DNA of 64,000 nt. Origin: Actinomadura sp. J1-007. GTDB taxonomy: Bacteria > Actinomycetota > Actinomycetes > Streptosporangiales > Streptosporangiaceae. Location: NCBI RefSeq assembly GCF_009793335.1, contig NZ_WING01000003.1, positions 248,001 through 312,000 on the forward strand, in the 5' to 3' direction. This document shows, piece after piece, positions 56,357 through 64,000 of this stretch. Made by a program: the position numbers and the translations under genes. Every line of letters begins with the position of its first letter. Within the stretch, counting starts at the first letter, position 1. The notes under the pieces are model-generated. The model was not told the DNA's origin. It did no database searches and was given only the letters and a program-made list of their open reading frames with translations.

Positions 56357-57646
56357 TCAGGGCGCGGTGAAGGTGCAGGGCAGGCGCTTGAAGCCGTTGA
56401 TGAAGCTCGACATCAGGCGGTCGGGCTCGCCGTCGGCGCGGATGTCGGGCAGGCGGGTGAACAGCTCGCGGAACATCACGGTGATCTCGCGGCGGGCGAG
56501 GTTGGCGCCGAGGCAGAAGTGCGGGCCGGGGCCGCCGAACCCGACGTGCGGGTTGGGCGAACGGGTGATGTCGAACGCGTCGGGGTCCTTGAAGACGTCC
56601 TCGTCGCGGTTGGCCGAGTTGTAGAACAGCACGACCTTGTCCCCGGCCTTGTACTGGTGGCCGTTCATCTCGTGGTCGCGGGTGAGGTTGCGGCGGAACA
56701 CGATGACCGGCGTGGAGTAGCGGACGATCTCCTCGACGGCGCCGGCGATGCGGCCGTCGAAGTCCTCCAGGAGCAGGTCGCGCTGCTCGGGGTTGTCGGT
56801 GAACAGCTTCAGCCCGTGCGCGATGGCCGTACGGGTCGTCTCGTTCCCGGCGACCACGAGCAGCAGGAAGAACGTGCCGAACTCGCGGGTGGTCAGCTTC
56901 TCGCCGTCGACGTTGGCGTTGACCAGGGCGGAGGTGAGGTCGCCGGTCGGGCGGGCCATCCGCTCCCTGCCGAGCTTGGACGCGATGACGTGCAGCTCGC
57001 GGCTGGCGAGGGCGACCTTGGCGAGCCCGAGGCCGGTGCGGATCCGCCCCATGTCGGGGGTGATGCCGGTGTACTCGGGATCGGTGTTGCCGAGCACGGT
57101 GTTGGTCAGCCGGATCACCCGCGGATACATCTCGGCGGGGATGCCGAGCATGTCGCAGATGATCTCGACGGGCAGCCGGATCGCGACCTTGGACACGAAG
57201 TCGCCCGGCCCGGACTCGATCAGCTCGTCGACGATGCGGGCGGCGCGGCGCCGCACGTCCTCGTCGGTCTTGGCGAGCATCTTCGGGCTGAACGCCCGCG
57301 ACACGATCCGGCGGATCTTGGCGTGCCGCGGGTCGTCCATGTTGATCATGGAGTTGACGTAGCGGTCGAGGAAGCCGGGCGAGTCGATGATGCTGGTCGC
57401 GTTCGGCTCGCTGCTGAAGATCTGCGGGTTGCGGCTGGCCTCGGTGACGTCGGCGTGCCGGACCAGCGCCCAGTAGCCGTTGCCCCGCTTGGTGAACGGG
57501 ACGGGCGGGTCGTCGAAGCGGACCGGCCCGTCCTGGGCGCGCAGGACGGCGAACGCGGCGGCCCGTTCCTCCAGCGGACGCCCCCAGAAGTTGAGATCGC
57601 TCAGGTCGATCCCGTCGAGCCCTCCGCCCGCGTGCTGGATGGTCAC
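56357..57646 (-). CDS. Cytochrome P450 (CYP124/125-like)
   Basis: 429 residues. The I-helix is LVVAGNETTRTA, ExxR is EEIVR and the heme motif reads GFGGPGPHFCLGANLAR. The extended GGPGPHFCLGANLARRE with the FINGFKRLP end is characteristic of the mycobacterial CYP124/125/142 group, which oxidise methyl-branched lipids and sterol side chains. GTG 57646 follows GGAGG. No redox partner is adjacent. It fits with the lipid-type genes on both sides. Confidence 0.88.
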   Translation of the reverse strand: MTIQHAGGGLDGIDLSDLNFWGRPLEERAAAFAVLRAQDGPVRFDDPPVPFTKRGNGYWALVRHADVTEASRNPQIFSSEPNATSIIDSPGFLDRYVNSMINMDDPRHAKIRRIVSRAFSPKMLAKTDEDVRRRAARIVDELIESGPGDFVSKVAIRLPVEIICDMLGIPAEMYPRVIRLTNTVLGNTDPEYTGITPDMGRIRTGLGLAKVALASRELHVIASKLGRERMARPTGDLTSALVNANVDGEKLTTREFGTFFLLLVVAGNETTRTAIAHGLKLFTDNPEQRDLLLEDFDGRIAGAVEEIVRYSTPVIVFRRNLTRDHEMNGHQYKAGDKVVLFYNSANRDEDVFKDPDAFDITRSPNPHVGFGGPGPHFCLGANLARREITVMFRELFTRLPDIRADGEPDRLMSSFINGFKRLPCTFTAP

Positions 57647-57703
57647 GGCTGCCTCCGCTCCTCGTCACCTGCCGCCCATGCTTTGGTAACCAGACGCTTA
57701 CGG

Positions 57704-58429
57704 TCAATGGGTGGAAGAAGGCTGTGACCCAGGACACTCCGGGGTGTTCCGCCCAGAGGAGGTCCGGCGGTCGCCCGCGGAGCCCCACGGAACGAGGATC
57801 CGGCCCGCGCACGCCAGCAGCGCGCCGATCCCCCAGCCGGCGAGGGCGTCGGTCGGCCAGTGGTAGCCGAGCGTGACGACCGCGACGGCGACGCCGGCGG
57901 CCAGGACGTGCGCGGCGATCGTCCAGCCGCGGCGCGCGCCGGCGAGCGCGGCGATGACCAGCAGGCAGGCCGCGGCGTTGGCGGCGTGCCCGGACGGGTA
58001 CGACAGGTGGTCGCCGTCGAACAGCGCGTCGCGTTCGCTGTGCGGCGGCGTCCGCGCGAAGAAGATCTGCGCCCCGCGCACGAGCGCCTCGGTGCAGGCG
58101 AGCCAGACGCCCGCCCGCAGCAGCAGCCACGCGCTCCGGCGGCGCCACGCGACCACGGCCGCGACCAGGCCGAAGGCGGGGGCGACCAGCGAGTGCTGGC
58201 CGCCGTTGACGACCGTCCGCCAGAACCAGTGCCAGGCCCCCGTGGGGGCGGGCAGCCCGTCCTCGAACGTCCAGTGGTCGAGGTGGCGCAGCGGGCCGCC
58301 GGCGAGGACGTCGGCGGTGGCCGCGACCGCGGCGAGGGCGGCGAGGACGGGCAGCGCGTACGCCCGCGGCCGGGCGGGACGCCAAGGCGGGAGGGGAAGG
58401 CGCCCGCCCCCCGATCGGAGCACCTGCAT
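57704..58429 (-). CDS. PAP2 family membrane phosphatase
   Basis: 241 residues, five to six membrane segments. The conserved PAP2 core is YPSGHAANAAACL and GYHWPTDALAGW (the catalytic His/Asp); the first motif (K-x6-RP) is weakly kept as IFFARTPPHSERD. It probably dephosphorylates a lipid or prenyl phosphate at the membrane. The ATG at 58429 follows GAGGAC closely. Confidence 0.85.
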   Translation of the reverse strand: MQVLRSGGGRLPLPPWRPARPRAYALPVLAALAAVAATADVLAGGPLRHLDHWTFEDGLPAPTGAWHWFWRTVVNGGQHSLVAPAFGLVAAVVAWRRRSAWLLLRAGVWLACTEALVRGAQIFFARTPPHSERDALFDGDHLSYPSGHAANAAACLLVIAALAGARRGWTIAAHVLAAGVAVAVVTLGYHWPTDALAGWGIGALLACAGRILVPWGSAGDRRTSSGRNTPECPGSQPSSTH

Positions 58430-58511
58430 GTCCTCGATCCTGCCTCACCGGCCGTTGTGCTCCGGTCGGGGACGTTTCGCGCGGGTTCGCCGGGCGGCGG
58501 GCCGCGCCGGG

Positions 58512-59705
58512 TCAGGGCGCGGGGCGGTCGGGCTTGGCGGCCGACTCCTCCTCCTGCTGCTTGATCTTGGACATGATGGCGTCGGTGGTGGCGCCGATGA
58601 ACTCGGGCCGGTTCGCGGCGGCCCAGTCGCGGCTGGCGGCCAGCGACCGCGCCGACCCCTGGAACGCCGGCGCGACATGGCGGGCGAACAGCTCGTAGGA
58701 CCGGCGGGTCTGGGCGGTGTCGGCCCAGTCGTGGCCCATCAGCAGGTACGTGCCGAACCCGCCGGACTGCGCCGCGAGCCGTTCGATCTGGGCGGCGGCG
58801 TCGTCGGGGGTGCCGATCACGCCGAGGCCGGTGGCGTTGACGGCCTCCACCAGCGCGGCGGGGTCCTCGGTGTCGGGCGCGATCGGCAGGGCGGCGACCT
58901 TCTGGAAGTAGGCGACCCAGTCGGGAAGGCCGAACGCGACGTCGCGGGCCGCCTGCTCGCGGGTCTCGGCGAGGTGCATGGGACCGACCAGCCGCCAGCT
59001 CGACCGGTCGGCGACCGTGCCGTACTCGGCGGCGCGCTCCTCCATCACGCCCCAGTGGTAGCCGAGGGCGTCGAACCCGGCGGCCTGCGTGGCGCCGAGC
59101 GACAGCAGCCCGCAGCCGAACCGCCCGGCGGCGCGGGGCCCGCTCGGCGAGACCATCGCCGCGACGGCGACCTCCAGCTCGTCCCGGTAGGGGCGGAGCT
59201 GGAGCCGGGCGTCGCGCAGCGTGAACCAGTCGGTCTCCATCGTGACGGGCTCGCCGCCGCGCAGCAGGAGCAGGATCGCCTCCAGGGCCTCCTCCATCAT
59301 GTCGCGCTGGCGGGCGACCTCGATGCCCATCATGTGCGCGTCGGACGGCAGCGCGCCCGGACCGGCCCCGAGCATGACGCGCCCGCGGGTGAGGTGCGAC
59401 AGCAGCGACATCCGGTCGGCGAGCATCAGCGGGTGGTGGTACGGCAGGGACGACACGCCGGTGCCCAGCCGGATGTGGCGGGTGCGCTCGGCGGCGATCC
59501 CGATGAACACCTCGGGCGAGGCGATGATCTCGTACCCGGCGGAATGGTGCTCGCCGATCCACGCCTCGTCGAAGCCGAGCGCGTCCAGGTGGGCGACGAG
59601 GTCCAGGTCGCGTTCGAGGGCGAGGGTCGGGTTCTGGCCGGGCGGGTGGAACGGGGCGAGGAAGATGCCGAACCGCCGGGGCCCTGGCTGCGTGGGGGTG
59701 CTCAT
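58512..59705 (-). CDS. LLM class flavin-dependent oxidoreductase
   Basis: 397 residues of the luciferase-like monooxygenase (TIM-barrel) family. The start FGIFLAPFHPPGQNP, the HLDALGFDEAWIGEHHSAG segment and RLGTGVSSLPYHHP are typical of bacterial luciferase-like monooxygenases that use FMN, or F420 in related families. A flavin reductase is not adjacent. The ATG at 59705 gives MSTPTQPG. It is divergent from the TetR gene at 59837. Confidence 0.88.
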   Translation of the reverse strand: MSTPTQPGPRRFGIFLAPFHPPGQNPTLALERDLDLVAHLDALGFDEAWIGEHHSAGYEIIASPEVFIGIAAERTRHIRLGTGVSSLPYHHPLMLADRMSLLSHLTRGRVMLGAGPGALPSDAHMMGIEVARQRDMMEEALEAILLLLRGGEPVTMETDWFTLRDARLQLRPYRDELEVAVAAMVSPSGPRAAGRFGCGLLSLGATQAAGFDALGYHWGVMEERAAEYGTVADRSSWRLVGPMHLAETREQAARDVAFGLPDWVAYFQKVAALPIAPDTEDPAALVEAVNATGLGVIGTPDDAAAQIERLAAQSGGFGTYLLMGHDWADTAQTRRSYELFARHVAPAFQGSARSLAASRDWAAANRPEFIGATTDAIMSKIKQQEEESAAKPDRPAP

Positions 59706-59836
59706 AAACGTGCCTACCATCCCGGCGCCCGCCCCGTCGAGAGGGCGATCACCCGACGAGCAGGGCCCGCGTCCCCCCAGCGCGGGCCGCGTCGGAGGGG
59801 CGGGAACGCGCGCGGGACGCGGCTAAGGTGACTGCC

Positions 59837-60631
59837 ATGGCCGATGCGGAGCCCGGCGGGGCGGAGCCGGGCGGGCTGGAGCCGGGCGTACGGCGGCGTC
59901 CCCCGTTCCGGCGGCTGTCGCAGGACCGGCGGCGCCAGGACATCATCGCCGCGGCGATCGAGAGCTTCGGCCGGCGGCCCGAGCCGGAGGTGTCGATCGA
60001 CGACATCGCGGCGCTGGCGGGCACGTCCCGTTCGTCGCTGTACCGGTACTTCGACAGCAAGCAGGACCTGTACGCGGCGGCGGCCGAACGGGTGAGCTCG
60101 GAGCTGATCGGACGGCTGAACGAGGTGACGGCCGGGTCGCCGTCGATGCAGATGGCGGTGCGGATCGGGCTGTACTTCGACTTCCTGGAGCACTACGAGT
60201 CGGGCTTCGCGAGCCTGCTCGGCATGGGCGGCGCGCAGGCCCCGGAGGGGGCGCTGGCCGCCGCCCAGCAGGTTCGAGAAGAGATCTGCGCGATGACGTT
60301 CCGGACGTTGCGGATCGAGGAGCCGGGCGAGGTGCTGCGCGCCACCGTGCGGGCGTGGATCGCCGGCGTCGAGTGGTCGGGCGGCGAGTGGCTGCGCACG
60401 CGGCGGCCCGAGCGGCCGTTCGTGGAGCACCTGGCGGCCGCGCAGTTCGCGACCATGCTGCTCGGCGCGGCGGTGATGGACCCGGCCGCGGCGGGGCGGG
60501 TGGCGTGGCTGATGGAGGTCGAGCCGGCGGACGCGCCGTTCGGGGCGCTGGTCCGCGGGCTGGCGGGCACGTTCGACATGCGGACGTTCGGGCACCTGGC
60601 CAAGTTCCTGGGGCGCGCCGGTCGCTCCTGA
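59837..60631 (+). CDS. TetR family transcriptional regulator
   Basis: 264 residues. After a Gly/Glu/Pro-rich N-terminal tail of about 25 residues the HTH is clear (RRQDIIAAAIESFGRRP, VSIDDIAALAGTSRSSLYRY, FDSKQDLY). The C-terminal domain is helical, ligand unknown. The ATG at 59837 follows AAGGTGA; the tail is a feature, not a start error. It is divergent from the LLM gene, its likely target. Confidence 0.88.
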   Translation: MADAEPGGAEPGGLEPGVRRRPPFRRLSQDRRRQDIIAAAIESFGRRPEPEVSIDDIAALAGTSRSSLYRYFDSKQDLYAAAAERVSSELIGRLNEVTAGSPSMQMAVRIGLYFDFLEHYESGFASLLGMGGAQAPEGALAAAQQVREEICAMTFRTLRIEEPGEVLRATVRAWIAGVEWSGGEWLRTRRPERPFVEHLAAAQFATMLLGAAVMDPAAAGRVAWLMEVEPADAPFGALVRGLAGTFDMRTFGHLAKFLGRAGRS

Positions 60632-60682
60632 GCCCCGAAAGACTCACTTCGGCACAGGAGTGACCCCCGTTTCTTGTTACTT

Positions 60683-60698
60683 GCTCATGTAGATCATT
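60683..60698. promoter_or_regulatory. Partial match to the CRP-like box
   Basis: GCTCATGTAGATCATT shares a 10-base core (ATGTAGATCA) with the CRP-type palindrome at 32818. It is 73 bases before the secreted esterase start. It is not a full palindrome, so regulation by the same protein is tentative. Confidence 0.3.
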
Positions 60699-60770
60699 TT
60701 CTCTGGAACGGGACACTCGGCGGCAGCCGTGCGGCCACCCGGGGCCGCGCACTGTCGCGAGGTGGAGACA

Positions 60771-61873
60771 ATGACACGCTCGGTCCGTCGAGAGGCCCTC
60801 GATGCGTCCTCCCGATGGCGCCGCTCGGTCGCGATCGGGGCGATCACCGCCGCCGCGGTCGCCGGAACGGGAACGGCGGGCGTGGCCACCGCGCAGGCCG
60901 CGGCGTCCCCCGGCGCGGTCCGCGCCGCGGCGGCCAGGCTCGCGGCGGCGCCGCAGCCCGCCGACGACGGGGCGAAGATCACCGACGAGAAGCCGATCGC
61001 CGCCGGCGAGGTGGACATCACCATCGACTCCCCCGCCCTCGGCGGCAAGTCGGTCAAGACGCGGCTGCTGCTGCCGAAGAACTGGCAGCGCGGCGCGAAG
61101 GGCAACTGGCCCGTCGTCTACGCCTTCCACGGCGGCCAGGACAACTACACCTCCTGGACGCGCAACACCGACATCGAGGCGTGGGCGGCCAAGTACAACG
61201 TCATCGTGGTGATGCCCGAGGGCGCCGACGGCTCGTACACCGACTGGTACAACTACGGCAAGGGCGGCTCCCCAAGTGGGAGACGTTCCACACCGCCGAG
61301 GTCCGCCAGCTCATCGAGCGCAACTACGGCGCGGGCGGGCTGCGCGCCGCGATCGGCAACTCCTCGGGCGCGCAGGGCGCGTTCTCCTACGCCGCGCGGC
61401 ACCCGGGCCTGTTCAAGTACGCGGCGTCGCTGAGCGGCATCCTGTCGATGCGCGGCATCGGCATCCCGGCGATGCTGATGTTCACCAACGCGGGCAACGG
61501 CCAGGACCCGTTCGCGATCTGGGGCGTCCCGCGCGCCGACGACGCCAACTGGGCGGCGCACGACCCGTACGCGCTGGCCGACAAGCTGCGCGGCGTGGGC
61601 CTGTTCTTCTCCGCGGGCACGACCGGCCGTCCCGGACCGGGCGACCCGGACGTGGCGCCGTGGGACATCGGCCTGCTGAGCGAGATCGCGATCGGCGCGA
61701 ACAACAAGGAGTTCAAGAAGCGCCTGGACGAGCTGAACGTCCCCTACACCGCGCACATCTACGACGACGGCCGGCACAACTGGCCGGCGTGGATCCGCGA
61801 GGCGCAGTTCGTTTGGCCGAAGCTGATGCAGGCGGTGAACGCGCAGACCACCGCAGCCGCGGCGCGCCGCTGA
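60771..61873 (+). CDS. Secreted esterase D / antigen-85-like hydrolase (frameshifted as read)
   Basis: About 367 residues after repair. A signal peptide begins MTRSVRREALDASSRWRRSV, with a hydrophobic Ala/Gly core and an AQAAA cleavage area near residue 45. The core has VVYAFHGGQDNYTSW, GNSSGAQGAFSYAARHP (nucleophile Ser) and DGRHNWPAW (His). Adding one C near 61270-61273 joins NYGKGGS to PKWETFHTAEV. The PF00756 family includes mycolyltransferase-like and polyester esterases. ATG 60771 follows GAGGTGGAG. Confidence 0.83.
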
Positions 61874-61930
61874 CCGTCCGCGCGATCCCGCGCGCCGCAC
61901 CCGCCGCGCCCGCCGCGAGGCGTTCGACGT

Positions 61931-61963
61931 GAAAAGCCCCGGAGCATCGCTCCGGGGCTTTTC
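61931..61963. terminator. Bidirectional terminator with 15-base stem
   Basis: GAAAAGCCCCGGAGC pairs perfectly with its complement around a 3-base loop (ATC). The CTTTTC tail on both strands makes it an efficient two-way terminator for the convergent esterase and ligase genes. Confidence 0.92.
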
Positions 61964-61974
61964 GGTGGGGCGGG

Positions 61975-63736
61975 TCAGGCGGAGGCGGCGGTCTGGTCGA
62001 GCGGCGTGAGCGGCAGCGTGCCGTTCAGGTGCGCGGCGCGGCAGGCGGCGCGGGAGATCTTGCCGCTGCTGGTGCGGGGCAGGCCGCCCGGCTCGATGAG
62101 GACGAACTCGTGCAGCGCGACGTCGTGGTGGTGCTTGACGGCGGCGCGGACGGTGTCGGCGACGGCCTCGGGGTCGAGCCTGCGGATCGGGATGCGGCGG
62201 TTGCGCTCGGCGACCACGATGAGGCGCTCGGTCTCCTCGTCGGCGACGGAGAACGCGGCGACGTACTCGCGGCGGACGCCCTCGTGCGCGCTGTAGGCGG
62301 TGTGCTCGATGTCCTGCGGGTAGTGGTTGCGGCCGTCGACGATGATCAGGTCCTTGATCCGGCCGGTGACGTACAGCTCACCGTCGTACCAGACGCCGAG
62401 GTCGCCGGTGCGCAGCCAGGGCCGTTCGGGCAGGTCGCCGAGCGTTCCGGCGAGGGAGCAGGCGAACGTCTCGGCGGTGTCCTCGGGCCGCTTCCAGTAG
62501 CCGGCCGTGACGTTCGGGCCGTGCACCCAGATCTCACCGACGCGCCCGTCCGGGACGCGCACGCGGGTCGCCGGGTCCACGATCGCCAGGTGCTGCCCGT
62601 AGGGCGTGCCGCAGCCGACGAGCAGCGACGCGCGCTCGGCGTCGGCGGCGCACGGCTCGGCGACGCCGCGGTTCAGGGCGTCGCGGTCGAACGAGGTCAT
62701 CGTGGGCGTCAGGTAGCGCGAGGACGAGGAGACGTAGACGGTCGCCTCGGCGAGCCCGTAGGCGGGGACCTGCACCTCGGGGCGCAGGCCGCATTCGCGG
62801 AACGCGTCGAGGAAGCGGCTGATGGTGCCCTCGCGGATCGTCTCGGCGCCGTTCATGAAGACCTGCACGCCGCTGAGGTCGAGCGTGGCCTTCTCCTCGG
62901 GCGTGACCTTGGCGGCGAGGTACTCGTAGGCGAAGTTCGGCGCGCAGGTGAACGCGTGGCTCTGCTTGCTGAGCAGCTCCAGCCAGCGCATGGGCCGCAT
63001 GATGAACGCGACGGGGTCCATCAGGACGGCGGGGCTGGCGTAGGCGAGCGGCAGCGCGACGGCGGTGACCAGGCCCATGTCGTGGAAGAGCGGGAGCCAG
63101 TTCACGCCGGACGACACGCGGGGGATGCCGTCGAAGGTGCCCCAGCACTGCTCGGCGTTCACGGCGATGTTGCCGTGGGTGACCATCACCCCGGCGGGGT
63201 GCGCGTGGACCCCGAGGTGTACTGGAGATAGGCCAGGTCGTCCGGCCCGACGGGCTCGTACTCCCAGGTGAGGGAGGTGTCGACGGTGTCGATGGTGAGG
63301 ATCTGCTTCGGCCGCGGACGGTGTTGGCGTCGAAGAACGTCTCGACGTGCGGGAGCGCCTCGGTGGTGGTGAGCACGCACTCGGCTCGGAGTCGCCGTAG
63401 ACGGCGAGGAGCCGGTCGGCGTGGCCGGGCAGGTCGGGCGAGAACAGCGGGACGGCGATCACGCGGGCGTACATCGCGCCGAGGAACCCGATGATGTAGT
63501 CGAGGGTCTGCGGGCGAGGATCGCGACGCGCTGCCCGGCGTCGGTGACGGCGCGCAGGGACGCCGCGACGGCGCGGGAGCGGCGGTCGAGCTCGCCCCAG
63601 GTGATGTCCACGCCGACGCCGTCGATGTCGGTGGCGTAGTCCATGTAGGTGTAGGCGCGGTCGTCGGGGTACTGCTCGGCCCAGCGTCCGAGCCGGTCGA
63701 TCAGGGGGTGCGGTCCAGTTCGGACAGGGACGTCAT
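61975..63736 (-). CDS. Fatty acyl-AMP ligase (FAAL/FadD32-like; five frameshifts as read)
   Basis: The C-terminal 420 residues are in one frame: PAGVMVTHGN, NWLPLFHDMGLV, YGLAEATVYVSSSS, WLRTGDLGVWYDGELYVTGR, DLIIVDGRNHYPQDIE, and the final lysine RTSSGKISR. The N-terminal part is split over other frames by five one-base breaks at about 63707-63711, 63511-63516, 63384-63388, 63311-63315 and 63199-63207. Repaired, it reads MTSLSELDRTP, LIDRLGRWAEQYPDDRAYTY, QTLDYIIGFLGAMYARVIAV, then YLQYTSGSTRTPAG. It activates long acyl acids as AMP esters for a carrier protein. It lies next to a desaturase, consistent with lipid synthesis. Confidence 0.85.
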
Positions 63737-63784
63737 CGTCGATGGCTCCTGGTTCACGGGGTGGGCGGTCGTGCGGGAACGGGG

Positions 63785-64000
63785 TCAGGGGACGCGGCGG
63801 GAGGCGAGGCGCTGCTCGTCCGGCCAGCGGACGTCCCAGACCCACCCGGCCTTCTCCATCAGCCAGATGACGCGGGCGCTGATGTCGAGCTGGCCCTTGA
63901 GGACGCCGTGGCGGGCGCAGGTCGGGTCGGCGTGGTGGAGGTTGTGCCACGACTCGCCGAACGAGGGGATCGCGAGCCACCACACGTTGCGGGAGTGGTC
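63785..64000 (-). CDS. Fatty-acid (acyl-CoA/ACP) desaturase, C-terminal part, cut by the window edge
   Basis: Only the last 71 residues are visible. The third His box of membrane desaturases reads ESWHNLHHADPTCARHG (H-x-x-H-H), followed by LDISARVIWLMEKAGWVWDV, the usual end of delta-9-type actinobacterial desaturases. The 5' part continues beyond the window on this strand. It precedes the FAAL gene in transcription order, 48 bases away. Confidence 0.85.
   Translation of the reverse strand, partial: DHSRNVWWLAIPSFGESWHNLHHADPTCARHGVLKGQLDISARVIWLMEKAGWVWDVRWPDEQRLASRRVP

Noticed and set aside
59763..59793. GGCCCGCG/CGCGGGCC short inverted repeat before the TetR gene at 59837
   Set aside because: Eight-base GC-only arms occur by chance at this composition, and no second copy supports an operator.

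Overview
The window is high-GC (about 70-75%) chromosomal DNA with abundant GTG and some TTG starts, divergent regulator/target pairs and the gene families of a filamentous actinomycete: ECF41 sigma factor, many TetR/WYL/GntR regulators, several P450s, DHA2 exporters and a FAAL-type ligase. A Thermomonosporaceae-like host (Actinomadura or a relative) is my inference; there is no rRNA or tRNA here to place it. I found no IS element, integrase, tRNA or CRISPR array.

Layout. 0.1-5.8 kb: an Rrf2 regulator with a DHA2 exporter, an alcohol dehydrogenase divergent from a TetR gene, and an ABC exporter pair. 5.9-10.1 kb: three hydrolases, namely a secreted M1 metallopeptidase and two tandem pepsin/retropepsin-like proteins with TPR-like N-termini. 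10.2-19.3 kb: exporters and regulators (LysR, DtxR, GntR, WYL, ECF41) with small metabolic genes. 19.5-23.3 kb: a single polypeptide joining a class I terpene cyclase to a cytochrome P450, followed by an exporter. 23.3-25.2 kb: a two-gene RNA-repair operon (RNA ligase plus HD-Pnk). 52.6-53.9 kb: a second RNA-end module (Thg1-like 3'-5' polymerase plus a small Pnk-like kinase).

The centre, about 25.3-48.9 kb, looks like an unusual natural-product cluster that does not depend on a classical modular PKS or NRPS. A divergent promoter with a perfect CRP-type palindrome separates a left operon from a right one. Left: FkbH-like HAD/GNAT protein, exporter, MurT-like ligase, PgeF-like laccase-fold protein, C39-like peptidase. 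Right: aldehyde dehydrogenase, ThDP enzyme, stand-alone ACP, NRPS condensation protein with a dead carrier domain, beta-lactamase-fold hydrolase with Cys in place of the nucleophilic Ser, PLP decarboxylase and a repeat region. A diiron protein, a ketosynthase-like protein, an ANL ligase, a ketosynthase, GT2, a 2OG-Fe oxygenase, a UDP-glucuronate decarboxylase and a TylF-type methyltransferase follow. Most genes overlap by 1-20 bases. A workable reading is that FkbH loads a C3 or similar unit on the ACP, the ALDH and ThDP enzymes act on the thioester or aldehyde, the ligase and ketosynthase build an acyl part, the condensation and Mur-type enzymes make amides, and the sugar genes decorate. The product is not predictable from sequence.

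54.5-64 kb: a WYL regulator, an alpha/beta hydrolase, a CYP124/125-like P450, a PAP2 phosphatase, an LLM flavoenzyme with a TetR gene, a secreted esterase, a fatty acyl-AMP ligase and the end of a fatty-acid desaturase, which together suggest lipid or sterol metabolism.

Quality warning: thirteen positions in nine conserved genes are each repaired by adding exactly one base, mostly in C/G runs, five of them in the acyl-AMP ligase near the end. They look like systematic single-base deletions from sequencing rather than pseudogenes. I annotate these genes across the break.
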